A DNA stretch of 64,000 bases, taken from the NCBI RefSeq assembly GCF_041431135.1, contig NZ_CP107799.1:2976001-3040000 (forward strand). The letters run 5' to 3'. Every line of letters begins with the position of its first letter. The first letter of the stretch is position 1. This stretch comes from Streptomyces sp. NBC_00554 (GTDB lineage: Bacteria > Actinomycetota > Actinomycetes > Streptomycetales > Streptomycetaceae). Under the pieces are notes generated by a model, which saw only the letters and a program-made list of their open reading frames with translations, was not told where the DNA came from and made no database searches. Shown here piece by piece: positions 7,585-18,879 of the stretch. Position numbers and translations under genes: made by a program.

Positions 7585-9807
7585 CTACTCCGCGGCCGGC
7601 AACGCGGCCCGCGGCCGCTGCCACCCCCGCGACCCCCGGGCCAGCAGCCACGCCGTGGTGTCCTCCGGAGGCATCGCCGCTGCGACCAGCCACCCCTGCA
7701 CGGCATCGCACCCGAGGTCGCGCAACCGCTCCCACGTCTCGTCGTCCTCGACGCCCTCGGCGACGACGAGCAGCCCGAGCGAGTGCGCGAGGTCGATGGT
7801 GCAGCGCACGATCTCCGCGTCCTCGTTGTCCACGGCGAGCTTCGCGACGAAGGAACGGTCGATCTTCAGCTCGCTGACCGGCAGCCTGCGCAGATGGACG
7901 AGCGAGGAGTACCCCGTACCGAAGTCGTCGAGGGACATCTTCACGCCGTGTCCGGTCAGCCCGGCCAGGGTGTCCGCGGCCCGCTGCGGATCCTCGAGGA
8001 GCACATGCTCCGTTATCTCCAGCTGGAGCGACCCGGCGGGAACCCCGTGCCGGGCGAGCCGCGCGGCAACCGACCCGGCGAACCCGGGGGTGTGGACGTC
8101 GCGCGGCGAGACGTTCACCGCGACCGGCACGTGCAGCCCCTGTGCCCGCCACCGCGCGACCTGCGCGAGTGCCGTCTCCAGGACGTACTCGGTGAGGTGC
8201 GGCATCAGCCCGGAGGACTCGGCTATGGCGATGAACTCGTCCGGCGCCACCCTCCCCCGCTCGGGGTGCACCCACCGTACGAGCGCCTCGAGTCCGGCCA
8301 CCTGCCCGTCGAAGCGGACCTTGGGCTGGTAGTGCAGCTCGACGTCACCGGCGTCCAGTGCCCTGCGCAGATCCCCGAGCAGCCCCAGCCGGTCCGGGGT
8401 GTTCGAGTCCCGCTTGGACTCGTACACCTCCACACCCGTCCGGTCCCGCTTCGCCTGGTACATCGCGACGTCCGCCCGCCGGAGCAGGCCCTCGGCGTCG
8501 AGCGCGTGGTCGGGGAAGACGGCGAGCCCGGCGCTGGCCTCCAGGACGAGCGAGAGCCCGTCGAGATCGAGCGACGAACCGAGCGCGGCGACCAGATTGC
8601 GGGCGACGCGCGTGGCCGATGTCGTGGAGTCGGCGATCGGCAGTAACACGGCGAACTCGTCGCCGCCCAGCCGCGCGGCCTCCGCCCCGCGCGGCAGGTT
8701 GAGCCGCAGCCGATCGGCTATCTGAAGGAGCAGCCGGTCCCCTGCGAGATGCCCCAACGTGTCATTCACCGAACGGAAACGGTCCAGGTCGATCAGCATC
8801 AGGGCGGAACGCGCACCGATGCGTTCGGCATCGTCCAGAGCCGTCCACGTACGTTCAAGCAGCCACTGCCGGTTGGGCAGCCCGGTCAGCGGATCGCGCA
8901 GTTGCTCCTCGGCCCGTGCGCGGGCTATCCACAGCGTGGAGTCGAGAGCGATCAGCGGGATCGAGAAGAGCGGCAGCAGCATCGGCTGCGCGGTCGCGAC
9001 CACGCAGATCAGTGGCGTGATACCGAGCAGCGCCACCGCGACGAGCCCCTGTCTGACCAGGGCCGTGCGGGCGACGGTCGGCAGACCGCCGGTGCGCGGC
9101 GCATGGACGTACCAGAGCAGAGTGCGGGTGGCGGCGAGATAGGCGGTGGCGACCAGCACCACCTCGGGTACCGCAGAGACGGTCCAGGTCTCGGGATTCC
9201 AGGGCGTCTCGACGGACGGGAACCGTCCCCACGCGGCCAGGACCAGGGCCCCCGCACCGATGCCGAGGATGTCCACCGCGCCGTGCAGTATGCCCTGGCG
9301 CCAGCGGTTGCGGCGCGCGATACCGACCAGGACGACGACGGTCAGGCTGACCATTCCGGCGGGCACCCAGCCGTACAGCAGCAGGACCGCGAGGGTGAGC
9401 GCGGCGCCGGAGCCCGTGCCGCCCCACCAGCGGGAACGGCCGAGGGCGACCAGATGGCCGACGATGACGCCGGTCAGCAGGGCGAGCGACCAGCCGACGG
9501 CGCCGGAGGGGAAGAGTGCGTGGTCCCCGCTGAACGCCCGGTAGAAACCGGCGCCGAGGACGAACCCGGCTGTCGCGACGACCGCCGCGGGCAGCGCGGG
9601 CCAGGATATGGGCCGTTCGGGCTCGTGGCCCGCCATGCCGGGGCCGGGGCCGAGACCGCCGACACCCACACCGCCACCGACCGTGCGGGGCGCGGCGCCG
9701 GGGCGCTCCGCGGTCCGCGCCGTCCCCCGGCCTGCCCCAAGCCATGCGCCGGCCATCCGGCGCAGGCGCAGCCGTGAGTCAGGGGCGGCGCTCTCGGTCG
9801 GTTCCAT
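7585..9807 (-). CDS. Membrane-anchored GGDEF-EAL c-di-GMP enzyme (RmdB-like)
   Basis: A 740-residue protein. After a hydrophilic N-terminus come several hydrophobic helices (about residues 65-290) forming a membrane sensor region, then a GGDEF domain (GGDEF near residues 381-385, preceded by DPLTGLPNRQWLLERT), then an EAL domain (EAL near 507-509, with a TGYSSLVHLRRLPVSELKID segment near the end). Both signature motifs are intact, so synthesis, hydrolysis or both are possible. Position next to ligA matches, as I recall, S. coelicolor RmdB, a phosphodiesterase affecting development. Start: ATG of MEPTESAAPD, preceded by GAGGGA; a reading 86 codons longer would run through a terminator-like hairpin. 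Cellular role: c-di-GMP turnover at the membrane. Confidence 0.9.
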   Translation of the reverse strand: MEPTESAAPDSRLRLRRMAGAWLGAGRGTARTAERPGAAPRTVGGGVGVGGLGPGPGMAGHEPERPISWPALPAAVVATAGFVLGAGFYRAFSGDHALFPSGAVGWSLALLTGVIVGHLVALGRSRWWGGTGSGAALTLAVLLLYGWVPAGMVSLTVVVLVGIARRNRWRQGILHGAVDILGIGAGALVLAAWGRFPSVETPWNPETWTVSAVPEVVLVATAYLAATRTLLWYVHAPRTGGLPTVARTALVRQGLVAVALLGITPLICVVATAQPMLLPLFSIPLIALDSTLWIARARAEEQLRDPLTGLPNRQWLLERTWTALDDAERIGARSALMLIDLDRFRSVNDTLGHLAGDRLLLQIADRLRLNLPRGAEAARLGGDEFAVLLPIADSTTSATRVARNLVAALGSSLDLDGLSLVLEASAGLAVFPDHALDAEGLLRRADVAMYQAKRDRTGVEVYESKRDSNTPDRLGLLGDLRRALDAGDVELHYQPKVRFDGQVAGLEALVRWVHPERGRVAPDEFIAIAESSGLMPHLTEYVLETALAQVARWRAQGLHVPVAVNVSPRDVHTPGFAGSVAARLARHGVPAGSLQLEITEHVLLEDPQRAADTLAGLTGHGVKMSLDDFGTGYSSLVHLRRLPVSELKIDRSFVAKLAVDNEDAEIVRCTIDLAHSLGLLVVAEGVEDDETWERLRDLGCDAVQGWLVAAAMPPEDTTAWLLARGSRGWQRPRAALPAAE

Positions 9808-10020
9808 TCCCGTCCCTCTCACAGCCGGCGGTGCCCACGCCACGCGACCCGAGCCCGAAGACAACTGGCCACGGACGCCGCGTCTGAAAACCATTCCCCG
9901 CACTCCCGAGGAGCAGGGGTTGCCCCAACCGCAGCTGGGCACGGCAGGCGCACACCTCAACAGTAGGCCGCAGAAGGCTTCCACGGGCAGCGGTCGTCCA
10001 CGGTTGCCCGAATGCGACCC

Positions 10021-10060
10021 GGCCACCCGTATGCATCTGATATGCGCCGAACGGGTGGCC
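10021..10060 (-). terminator. Stem-loop downstream of ligA
   Basis: GGCCACCCGT and ACGGGTGGCC form a perfect 10-bp stem around a 20-base AT-richer loop that can pair partly inside (ATGCAT/ATATGC). It starts nine bases after the ligA stop codon. This is the expected place for the ligA terminator and separates it from the GGDEF/EAL gene. Confidence 0.6.
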
Positions 10061-10068
10061 TTCAACCG

Positions 10069-12288
<2,220 letters not shown>

Positions 12289-13296
12289 TTACTCAGGGTT
12301 GTCCGCGAGGGATCTCGCCGCCCGGACGCAGTGGGCGAGTGCCTTGCGCGCATGGTCGGGGGAAGCCCCCGCCAGCCCGCACGACGGAGTGATGGTGACC
12401 GCCTCCGCGAGAAGCCCCGGATGCAGCCCCAGCCTGCGCCACAGCGTCCTGACACCCATGACGCTACCGGCAGGGTCTGACAATGGACCGTCCACACCGG
12501 GGACGACACCGGCGAAGAGCCGGGTCCCGCCTTCCACTGCTTCCCCGATCACATCGTCGTCACGCTCGGTGAGGAGCGAGAAGTCGAAGGAGACCGCCGC
12601 GACGCCCGTTCTGCGCAGGAGTGCGAACGGCACGTCGGGCGCGCACGAGTGCACCACGACCGGCCCGCCGCTGTGAACCCCGATGACGTCCCGCAGGGTG
12701 GCCTCGATCAGCTGCCGGTCGACGGCCCGGTGGGTCCGGTAGCCGCTCGCGCTCCTCACGTGCCCGCGCAGTACGGCGATGAGGGACGGCTCGTCGAGCT
12801 GGAGGACCAGCTGTGCTCCCGGAACGCGCCGCTGGACCTCTTCGAGGTGGACGCGCAGCCCCTCGGCGAGCGAACCGGCGAGATCCCGGCAGGCCCCGAG
12901 GTCGGACAGCGCCACCTCGCCGTTCCTCAACTCCAGCGCGGCGGCCAGCGTCCAGGGGCCCACCGCCTGCACCTTCAGCGGCCCCTCGTACCCCTGAGTG
13001 AACTCCTCGATCGCGTCGAGGTCCTCCCCCAGCCACGACCTCGCCCTCCGGGTGTCCCGCCCCGGCCGGTCCCCGAGCCGCCATCCGCTGGGCTCCACAC
13101 GCGCGAACAGCTCGACGAGCATCCCGGCGGTCCGCCCGATCATGTCCGCGCCGGGCCCCCGCGCGGGCAGCTCGGGCAGATGGGGGAAGTCCTCGAAGGA
13201 CCCGACGACCATCTTGGCCGCCTCCCGGGCATCCTCGCCCGGCATTGACCCGACCCCTGTCGCGGAACCGAACCTGAACTTGCTGTTTTCGCTCAC
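12289..13296 (-). CDS. MetE C-terminal-like (cobalamin-independent methionine synthase family) protein
   Basis: A 335-residue protein resembling the catalytic C-terminal barrel of cobalamin-independent methionine synthase without its N-terminal half. It begins FRFGSATGVGSMPGEDAREA and carries the likely zinc ligands in VVVHSCAPDVPF (His-x-Cys) and ITPSCGLAGASPDHA (Cys near the C-terminus). Such stand-alone proteins are annotated as methionine synthases, but a different methyl donor or acceptor from MetE is likely, because the folate-binding N-terminal half is missing. It immediately precedes ligA on the same strand. Substrate is uncertain. Confidence 0.8.
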   Translation of the reverse strand: MSENSKFRFGSATGVGSMPGEDAREAAKMVVGSFEDFPHLPELPARGPGADMIGRTAGMLVELFARVEPSGWRLGDRPGRDTRRARSWLGEDLDAIEEFTQGYEGPLKVQAVGPWTLAAALELRNGEVALSDLGACRDLAGSLAEGLRVHLEEVQRRVPGAQLVLQLDEPSLIAVLRGHVRSASGYRTHRAVDRQLIEATLRDVIGVHSGGPVVVHSCAPDVPFALLRRTGVAAVSFDFSLLTERDDDVIGEAVEGGTRLFAGVVPGVDGPLSDPAGSVMGVRTLWRRLGLHPGLLAEAVTITPSCGLAGASPDHARKALAHCVRAARSLADNPE

Positions 13297-13327
13297 TCCG
13301 GCAGCGTACGGAATGGTTCTCGGGAGG

Positions 13328-14026
13328 TCAGCGGCCCGGTCGCACCGTCAAGTCGTTGACCTCCGCGTCGCGCGGCAGGTCGAGGGCCATGAGGATCGTC
13401 GTGGCGACGGACTCGGGGTCGATCCACTTCGACGCGTCGTACTCCTTGCCCTCCTGCTGGTGGACCTTGGCCTGCATGGGGCTGGCCGTGCGGCCGGGGT
13501 ACACGGAGGTGACGCGGACACCGTTGCCGTGCTCCTCGTGGCGCAGGGAGTCCGCGAGGGCCTTCAGGCCGTGCTTGGAGGCTGCGTACGCGGACCAGTC
13601 GGCGTGGGCGTTGAGGCCGGCGCCCGAGTTGACGAACAGCACGTGGCCCTGGGCGACGCGGAGTTGGGGCAGGAAGTGGCGGGTCAGCTCGGCGGGGGCG
13701 ATCAGGTTGACGTTGAGCTGGTGGCGCCAGGACTTGGGGGTCAGCTCGCCGACCGGACCGAGGTCGACCACGCCCGCGATGTGCAGGAGTGAGTCGATCC
13801 GGTCGGGCAGCGTCTGGTGCGAGAACGCCCAGGAGAGCTTGTCCGGGTCCGCGAGGTCGCCGACGAGCGTCATCGCTCCCGGGTACGCCGCGGCGAGCTC
13901 CTTCGCGCGGCCCGCGTCGCGCGCGTGCAGCACGATGTCGTCCCCGCGCGCGTGGAGGCGGCGGGCGACCGCCGCGCCGATGCCGGAGCCCGCCCCGGTG
14001 ATCACATGTGTAGCCATGCCCGCCAT
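13328..14026 (-). CDS. Short-chain dehydrogenase/reductase
   Basis: A 232-residue classical SDR, an NAD(P)H-dependent oxidoreductase. It shows the cofactor motif TGAGSGIGAAVARRL at the N-terminus, an acidic strand end LVGDLADPDKL, the structural HIAGVVDLGPVGEL (variant of NNAG), catalytic Ser in LFVNSGAGLNAH and the YAASKHGLKALA motif giving Tyr and Lys. After the active site is SVYPGRTASPMQAKVH. Two in-frame ATGs, nine bases apart, are possible; the first lies eight bases after the LOG-family gene, suggesting one operon. Substrate unknown. Confidence 0.9.
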   Translation of the reverse strand: MAGMATHVITGAGSGIGAAVARRLHARGDDIVLHARDAGRAKELAAAYPGAMTLVGDLADPDKLSWAFSHQTLPDRIDSLLHIAGVVDLGPVGELTPKSWRHQLNVNLIAPAELTRHFLPQLRVAQGHVLFVNSGAGLNAHADWSAYAASKHGLKALADSLRHEEHGNGVRVTSVYPGRTASPMQAKVHQQEGKEYDASKWIDPESVATTILMALDLPRDAEVNDLTVRPGR

Positions 14027-14033
14027 GCTCGCA

Positions 14034-14573
14034 TCACTGCTGGCCCCGGCTCTCCTCGAGGTAGGCCAGGGCGCCCACCGGCTCCTCCGCGAAGAACACC
14101 AGCTCAGTGAGCGGAAGCGGCAGGAAACCCTCGTCCTCCATGCGCCGGAACTGCTCCTTCAGGCCGTCGTAGAAGCCCGCCGTGTTGAGCAGCACCACCG
14201 GCTTCCGCGTCTTCCCGTGCTTCTTCAGCTCCAGGATCTCGGTCGCCTCGTCGAGCGTCCCCGTTCCCCCGACCATGACCACCACCGCGTCGGCCTTCTC
14301 CAGGAGCAGTGCCTTGCGCTCGGCGAGGTCACCCGCGATGACCATCTCGTCGGCGTTCGGACGGACCTTGGCCGCCAGGAAGTCCACCGAGACGCCCAAC
14401 AGACGTCCGCCCGCCTCCTGCACACCGTCGGCGACCACCTTCATGAGACCGACGTCCGAACCGCCCCACACCAGGGTGTGACCGCCTTTGCCGAGCAGTT
14501 CCGCGAACTCCCGCGCGGGGCGCGTGTAGCGGTCGTCGAGGTCGGCGGCGGAGAGGAAGACGCAGATATTCAT
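14034..14573 (-). CDS. LOG-family (TIGR00730) Rossmann-fold protein
   Basis: A 179-residue protein of the LOG family, whose characterised members are nucleoside 5'-monophosphate phosphoribohydrolases (cytokinin-activating in some organisms), formerly called lysine decarboxylases. The N-terminus NICVFLSAAD is the typical first strand. HTLVWGGSDVGLMKVVADG is the first glycine motif. RKALLLEKADAVVVMVGGTG followed by TLDEATE contains the conserved Arg and the GGxGTxxE nucleotide/catalytic motif. It leads a leftward pair with the SDR and is divergent from the DUF427 gene across 50 bases. Confidence 0.85.
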   Translation of the reverse strand: MNICVFLSAADLDDRYTRPAREFAELLGKGGHTLVWGGSDVGLMKVVADGVQEAGGRLLGVSVDFLAAKVRPNADEMVIAGDLAERKALLLEKADAVVVMVGGTGTLDEATEILELKKHGKTRKPVVLLNTAGFYDGLKEQFRRMEDEGFLPLPLTELVFFAEEPVGALAYLEESRGQQ

Positions 14574-14623
14574 GCGTCCACGGTACGGGGGAAGAACTCC
14601 GGGCCCGCCGGTGCTGTCCAGGT

Positions 14624-14947
14624 ATGGCTGAAGGACACACGATCACCATCGAGCAAGGCACGGAGCGGGTACGCGCCGTGCACGGCGACCAGGTCCTGGC
14701 GGAGAGCGACCGCCCCCTGTTGCTGCGCGAGACCGGCTGTCCCGTGCGCTACTACCTACCCCCCGAGGACGTCCGTCTCGATCTCCTGGCGGCTTCCGCG
14801 ACCCACACGTACTGCCCGTTCAAGGGCACCGCGTCCTACTGGTCACTCCCCGACGCGGCCGACCTCGTCTGGGCGTACCCCGACCCCAAGGCCGAAGTCA
14901 CCCAGATCAAGGACCACCTGTGCTTCTACGAAGTGGAAGTGGTGTGA
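14624..14947 (+). CDS. DUF427 protein
   Basis: A 107-residue single-domain DUF427 protein. Features of the family are the start HTITIEQGTERVRAVHGDQ, the ESDRPLLLRETGCPVRYYLP centre, THTYCPFKGTASYWS and the end YDPK/VTQIKDHLCFYEVEV-like sequence. The family folds as a small beta-barrel; its biochemical role is not known to me. Monocistronic: it ends 13 bases before the convergent mnmA stop. Confidence 0.9.
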   Translation: MAEGHTITIEQGTERVRAVHGDQVLAESDRPLLLRETGCPVRYYLPPEDVRLDLLAASATHTYCPFKGTASYWSLPDAADLVWAYPDPKAEVTQIKDHLCFYEVEVV

Positions 14948-14960
14948 CCCGCAGGCGCCC

Positions 14961-16088
14961 CTAGACCGACGCCGTCGCGCGCGTGGTCGTCGCGATCGTC
15001 GCGGAGCCCACCACGCGCGTGCCGTCGTACAACACGACCGCCTGGCCGGGGGCGACACCGCGGACCGGCTCGGTGAAGCTGACCTCGAGGGTGCCGTCGA
15101 CGAGCTCCGCCGTGACCGTCGTCTCGCCGCCGTGGGCGCGGAGTTGGGCGGTGTAGGTGCCGGGGCCGGAGGGGGCCGTGCCGCACCAGCGGGGCTTGAT
15201 CGCGGTCAGGCCGTTGACGTCCAGGGCAGCCGCCGGGCCGACCGTGACCGTGTTGTCGACCGGGGAGATGTCCAGGACGTAGCGCGGCTTGCCGTCGGCG
15301 GCCGGGGTGCCGATGCGGAGCCCCTTGCGCTGGCCGATCGTGTAGCCGTACGCGCCCTCGTGGGTGCCCAGCTTGGCGCCGGACTCGTCGACGATGTCGC
15401 CCTCGGCCTTGCCGAGACGGTTCGCCAGGAAGCCCTGGGTGTCGCCGTCGGCGATGAAGCAGATGTCGTGGGAGTCCGGCTTCTTGGCGACGGCGAGGCC
15501 GCGGCGCTCGGCCTCCGCGCGGATCTCGTCCTTCGTGGTGACCGTGTCGCCGAGCGGGAACAGGGCGTGCGCGAGCTGGCGGTCGTCGAGCACACCGAGG
15601 ACGTACGACTGGTCCTTGGCCATGTCGGAGGCGCGGTGCAGCTCGCGCGTGCCGTCCTCGCGGACGATCACCTGCGCATAGTGGCCCGTGCAGACCGCGT
15701 CGAAGCCGAGCGCGAGCGCCTTGTCGAGCAGCGCGGCGAACTTGATCTTCTCGTTGCAGCGCAGGCACGGGTTCGGGGTGCGCCCCGCCTCGTACTCGGC
15801 GACGAAGTCCTCGACCACGTCCTCGCGGAAGCGCTCGGCGAGGTCCCACACGTAGAAGGGGATGCCGATGACGTCGGCCGCGCGACGGGCGTCGCGCGAG
15901 TCCTCGATGGTGCAACAGCCACGCGCGCCGGTGCGGAACGATTGCGGGTTGGCGGAGAGCGCGAGGTGCACGCCCGTCACGTCGTGGCCGGCTTCCGCCG
16001 CGCGGGCGGCGGCTACGGCGGAGTCCACTCCACCCGACATGGCGGCGAGTACGCGAAGGGTACGGGGGCGCTGCGAGGTCTCAGTCAT
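14961..16088 (-). CDS. mnmA: tRNA-specific 2-thiouridylase
   Basis: A 375-residue MnmA, which adds sulfur to U34 of tRNA(Lys), tRNA(Glu) and tRNA(Gln). It has the PP-loop ATP motif [15 protein letters not shown] near the N-terminus, the first catalytic Cys in [12 protein letters not shown], and the second in [15 protein letters not shown]-terminal beta-barrel follows ([14 protein letters not shown]). Start: ATG of [10 protein letters not shown] with GGAGGGG ahead; the frame is open far upstream but those codons overlap the divergent amidase and lack support. The cysteine desulfurase that probably supplies sulfur lies two genes away. Confidence 0.97.
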   Translation of the reverse strand: MTETSQRPRTLRVLAAMSGGVDSAVAAARAAEAGHDVTGVHLALSANPQSFRTGARGCCTIEDSRDARRAADVIGIPFYVWDLAERFREDVVEDFVAEYEAGRTPNPCLRCNEKIKFAALLDKALALGFDAVCTGHYAQVIVREDGTRELHRASDMAKDQSYVLGVLDDRQLAHALFPLGDTVTTKDEIRAEAERRGLAVAKKPDSHDICFIADGDTQGFLANRLGKAEGDIVDESGAKLGTHEGAYGYTIGQRKGLRIGTPAADGKPRYVLDISPVDNTVTVGPAAALDVNGLTAIKPRWCGTAPSGPGTYTAQLRAHGGETTVTAELVDGTLEVSFTEPVRGVAPGQAVVLYDGTRVVGSATIATTTRATASV

Positions 16089-16148
16089 AACCCCTCCAGG
16101 GTACGGGGCCCTGGGAACCGAAGCCCGCGAGTATCCGTTGAAGATCGC

Positions 16149-16874
16149 ATGGGGGAGAAAAAGGCGGACGCGAAGGCCCGGGCGAAGGGCCGCAGGGCCA
16201 AGGACGGCGACCGGCGGGTCGGACGCCGGGCGCTGCTCATCGGCGGTGCGGCGGCCGCCGTGGGCAGTGTCGTGCTGGCGCGGGACGAGCTCTCGCGCCT
16301 GTGGTGGCGGCTGCCGAGCGTGGAGAAGCCGCGCAAGGAGGGCGAGGTCGACTTCACGGGCGCCCAGTGGGTGGCCGCGTCGTCGGCGAACTGGCGGCGG
16401 GCGGACCGGCCCGACGACTACGGGATAGACCGGGTGATCATCCATGTCACCCAGGGCAGCTTCGACAGCGCGGTGAAGGTCTTCCAGGACCCGGGTCACG
16501 GCGCGGCCGCGCACTACATCGTCCGCAAGGACGGTCACATCACCCAGATGATCCGCGAGCTGGACGTGGCGTACCACGCGGGGAACCGGCAGTTCAACGA
16601 ACGGAGCGTCGGCATCGAGCACGAGGGCTTCGTGGACCGTCCGCAGGATTTCACGGACGCGATGTACGAGGCCTCGGCGCGGCTGACGGCCCGGATATGC
16701 GTGCGGTACGACATCCCCGTCGACCGTGAGCACATCATCGGGCACGTGGAGGTGCCGGGAACCGATCACACGGACCCGGGGCCGCACTGGGACTGGGACC
16801 GGTACATACCGCTCGTACGGCAGGCACTGTCCGCCCAGAAGCAGACTCAGGCGGCCGGGACCCCCGCCGCCTGA
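16149..16874 (+). CDS. Secreted N-acetylmuramoyl-L-alanine amidase (amidase_2 type)
   Basis: A 241-residue wall hydrolase that should cut the amide between muramic acid and the stem peptide. A Lys/Arg-rich N-terminus contains a twin-arginine signal ([20 protein letters not shown]). The amidase_2 domain has the zinc ligands in [15 protein letters not shown] (first His), [20 protein letters not shown] (second His, and Asp or Cys-equivalent), and the [20 protein letters not shown] and [17 protein letters not shown] motifs typical of the family. It lies between and opposite to mnmA and the cysteine desulfurase; the 60-base gap to mnmA holds both promoters. Confidence 0.93.
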   Translation: MGEKKADAKARAKGRRAKDGDRRVGRRALLIGGAAAAVGSVVLARDELSRLWWRLPSVEKPRKEGEVDFTGAQWVAASSANWRRADRPDDYGIDRVIIHVTQGSFDSAVKVFQDPGHGAAAHYIVRKDGHITQMIRELDVAYHAGNRQFNERSVGIEHEGFVDRPQDFTDAMYEASARLTARICVRYDIPVDREHIIGHVEVPGTDHTDPGPHWDWDRYIPLVRQALSAQKQTQAAGTPAA

Positions 16875-16894
16875 GTCCCGTCGGCCGGGTCCCG

Positions 16895-18064
16895 CTAGCT
16901 GAGTCCCGCCGTACGCGCCCGTTCCACCGCCGGTCCGATCGCGCGGGCCACCGCCTCGACGTCCGCCTCCGTGGAGGTGTGGCCGAGGGAGAAGCGGAGG
17001 GTGCCGCGGGCCAGGTCGGGGTCGGTGCCGGTGGCGAGGAGGACATGGCTGGGCTGGGCCACACCCGCAGTGCACGCGGAGCCGGTGGAGCACTCGATGC
17101 CCTGCGCGTCCAGGAGGAGGAGCAGGGAGTCGCCTTCGCAGCCGGGGAACGTGAAGTGCGCGTTGGCCGGCAGCCGCCCCCCGTCGGCCGGGTCGCCGCC
17201 GAGGATCGCGTCGGGCACGGCCTTGCGCACGGCCTCGACCAGTTCGTCGCGCAGGCCGCCGATCTCCCGGGCGAACCACTCGCGCTGCTCGGCGGCGAGC
17301 CGCCCGGCGACGGCGAACGACGCGATCGCGGGCACGTCGAGCGTGCCGGAGCGGACATGGCGTTCCTGGCCACCGCCGTGCAGGACGGGCACGGGGCTGT
17401 ACTCGCGGCCCAGGAGCAGCGCGCCGATGCCGTACGGGCCGCCGATCTTGTGGCCCGAGACGGTCATGGCGGCGAGGCCCGAGGCGCCGAAGTCGACGGG
17501 GACCTGGCCGAAGGCCTGTACGGCGTCGGCGTGCAGCGGGATGCCGAACTCCGCGGCGGCGTCGGCCAGTTCGCGGACCGGCATCACGGTGCCGATCTCG
17601 TTGTTGGCCCACATCACGGTGGCGACGGCGACGTCGTCGGGGTTGCGGGCGATGGCCTCGCGCAGGGCGTCCGGGTGGACACGGCCGTAGGGGTCCACCG
17701 GGAGGTACTCGACGGTGGCGCCCTCGTGTTCACCGAGCCAGTGGACGGCGTCGAGGACGGCGTGGTGTTCGACGGGGCTCGCGAGGATGCGGGTGCGGGC
17801 GGGGTCGGCGTCGCGGCGGGCCCAGTACAGGCCCTTCACCGCGAGGTTGTCGGCCTCGGTGCCGCCGGAGGTGAAGACCACCTCGCTGGGGCGTGCGGCG
17901 AGGGCATCCGCCAGGGTTTCGCGGGCTTCCTCGACGGTACGCCTGGCTCGGCGGCCGGCGGCGTGGAGGGAGGAGGCGTTGCCCGTGACGCTGAGCTGGG
18001 CGGTCAGTGCCTCTACCGCCTCAGGGAGCATCGGGGTGGTCGCGGCGTGGTCGAGGTAAGCCAT
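16895..18064 (-). CDS. Cysteine desulfurase (NifS/IscS class)
   Basis: A 389-residue PLP enzyme that removes sulfur from cysteine as a persulfide. N-terminus [20 protein letters not shown] is characteristic. The PLP-binding Lys is in [18 protein letters not shown] and the persulfide-forming Cys in [18 protein letters not shown]. The long Cys loop is of the IscS/NifS type rather than SufS. Because mnmA is close by (with only the opposite-strand amidase between), this enzyme is likely to feed tRNA thiolation and possibly Fe-S assembly. Confidence 0.95.
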   Translation of the reverse strand: MAYLDHAATTPMLPEAVEALTAQLSVTGNASSLHAAGRRARRTVEEARETLADALAARPSEVVFTSGGTEADNLAVKGLYWARRDADPARTRILASPVEHHAVLDAVHWLGEHEGATVEYLPVDPYGRVHPDALREAIARNPDDVAVATVMWANNEIGTVMPVRELADAAAEFGIPLHADAVQAFGQVPVDFGASGLAAMTVSGHKIGGPYGIGALLLGREYSPVPVLHGGGQERHVRSGTLDVPAIASFAVAGRLAAEQREWFAREIGGLRDELVEAVRKAVPDAILGGDPADGGRLPANAHFTFPGCEGDSLLLLLDAQGIECSTGSACTAGVAQPSHVLLATGTDPDLARGTLRFSLGHTSTEADVEAVARAIGPAVERARTAGLS

Positions 18065-18157
18065 GGTGGGCCCGATTCTACGGGCCCTTCCTCCACTGCC
18101 TCGGCCCCCACCCGGGGGTGGGCCTCGCCCTGGCCGTCACCCGGGGCATGTCGCACC

Positions 18158-18478
18158 CTAGAAGCTCCAGGACACCGTGCTGTCGAACTGCATGAGTGTC
18201 ACGAGCACGACCAGGTCCGCGATGCCCAGGCCGAGGCCAAGGAACGCGCGACCCTTGCGGGCCGTGCCGCGGTAGAGGGCGGCACAGGCGAGGACGATGG
18301 CCGTGGGGCCCAGGAGGATGTTGAGGACCAGGAGGCCGAGGAGGCCGAGGATGAAGGAGGCGACGGCCATGCCGTCGGCGTCCCGCCCGGCGGTCCTGCG
18401 GGTCGGCGCGGGCGTGCGCTCGGCGCCCTCAGTACGTGCGGTGAGTTCGGTACGTGCGGTGTGTTCGGTGAGTTCCAT
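18158..18478 (-). CDS. Small DUF4190-type membrane protein
   Basis: A 106-residue protein. Residues 1-35 are a hydrophilic Thr/Glu/Ala/Arg tail with an imperfect repeat (TEHTARTELTARTEGAERT). Two hydrophobic helices follow: MAVASFILGLLGLLVLNILL and, after a short loop, the GTARKGRAFLGLGLGIADLV-VLVTL segment. This pattern (GMAVASFILG.. and KGRAFLGLGLGI..) is that of DUF4190. Start ATG is preceded by GGGAGCGG. It follows the 55-residue membrane protein by 47 bases on the same strand, likely an operon repressed by the divergent TetR protein. Confidence 0.75.
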   Translation of the reverse strand: MELTEHTARTELTARTEGAERTPAPTRRTAGRDADGMAVASFILGLLGLLVLNILLGPTAIVLACAALYRGTARKGRAFLGLGLGIADLVVLVTLMQFDSTVSWSF

Positions 18479-18525
18479 GGTGTGAGTCCGCTCCCAACAG
18501 TTGAGTTGGTGGAGGTGTGGCGCGG

Positions 18526-18693
18526 TCAGTTGGTGGAGGTCTGGCGTCGGCGGGCGTGCCGCTCGCGTACCGCGAAGACGGCCAGCCAGATGCCGATGAC
18601 GACGGCGGCGACGAGGCTGACGGGCAGCGGCGCGTGGGCCACGGAGCCCATCACGACACCCATCAGCAGGAGGGCGGCGACGAGGAAGAGCAT
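18526..18693 (-). CDS. 55-residue membrane protein
   Basis: A very short gene missed by length cut-offs. It encodes an N-terminal hydrophobic helix (MLFLVAALLLMGVVMGSVAH), a short polar turn, a second helix (VSLVAAVVIGIWLAVFAV) and a basic tail (RERHARRRQTSTN), so two membrane passes with a cytoplasmic Arg-rich end. A GAGAGG Shine-Dalgarno lies eight bases before the ATG. Codon third positions are strongly G/C, as for its neighbours. It is divergent from the TetR gene, with an inverted repeat between. No family recognised. Confidence 0.65.
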   Translation of the reverse strand: MLFLVAALLLMGVVMGSVAHAPLPVSLVAAVVIGIWLAVFAVRERHARRRQTSTN

Positions 18694-18783
18694 GGGATGC
18701 CTCTCGTGAAGTCTCGAAGTCCGGTCCAGGAACCGGTCCGGGTCTCGACGGTGAGACCCGTTGTGTTTCCGGGACTTGACGAC

Positions 18784-18817
18784 TCAGTGAACGGTTGTAG
18801 TAACACTTGTTCACTGA
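18784..18817. promoter_or_regulatory. Inverted repeat, probable TetR operator
   Basis: TCAGTGAAC and GTTCACTGA are exact 9-bp inverted arms 16 bases apart; inside them further partial symmetry is visible. The site lies between the small membrane protein genes and the divergent TetR gene. The half-site GTGAAC resembles that recalled for Pseudomonas DesT, a relative of this regulator. Role as autorepressor and operon operator is inferred. Confidence 0.65.
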
Positions 18818-18879
18818 CTCTAGAGTCTAGCGTGTCTCCCGGCTTTCCAATTACAGAGAACAGTTGTTAACTGCATGGC

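Noticed and set aside
16089..17612. Upstream extension of the mnmA frame to 883 codons
   Set aside because: The extra sequence lies opposite the amidase and cysteine desulfurase and is low-complexity; mnmA has a good ribosome site at its own ATG.
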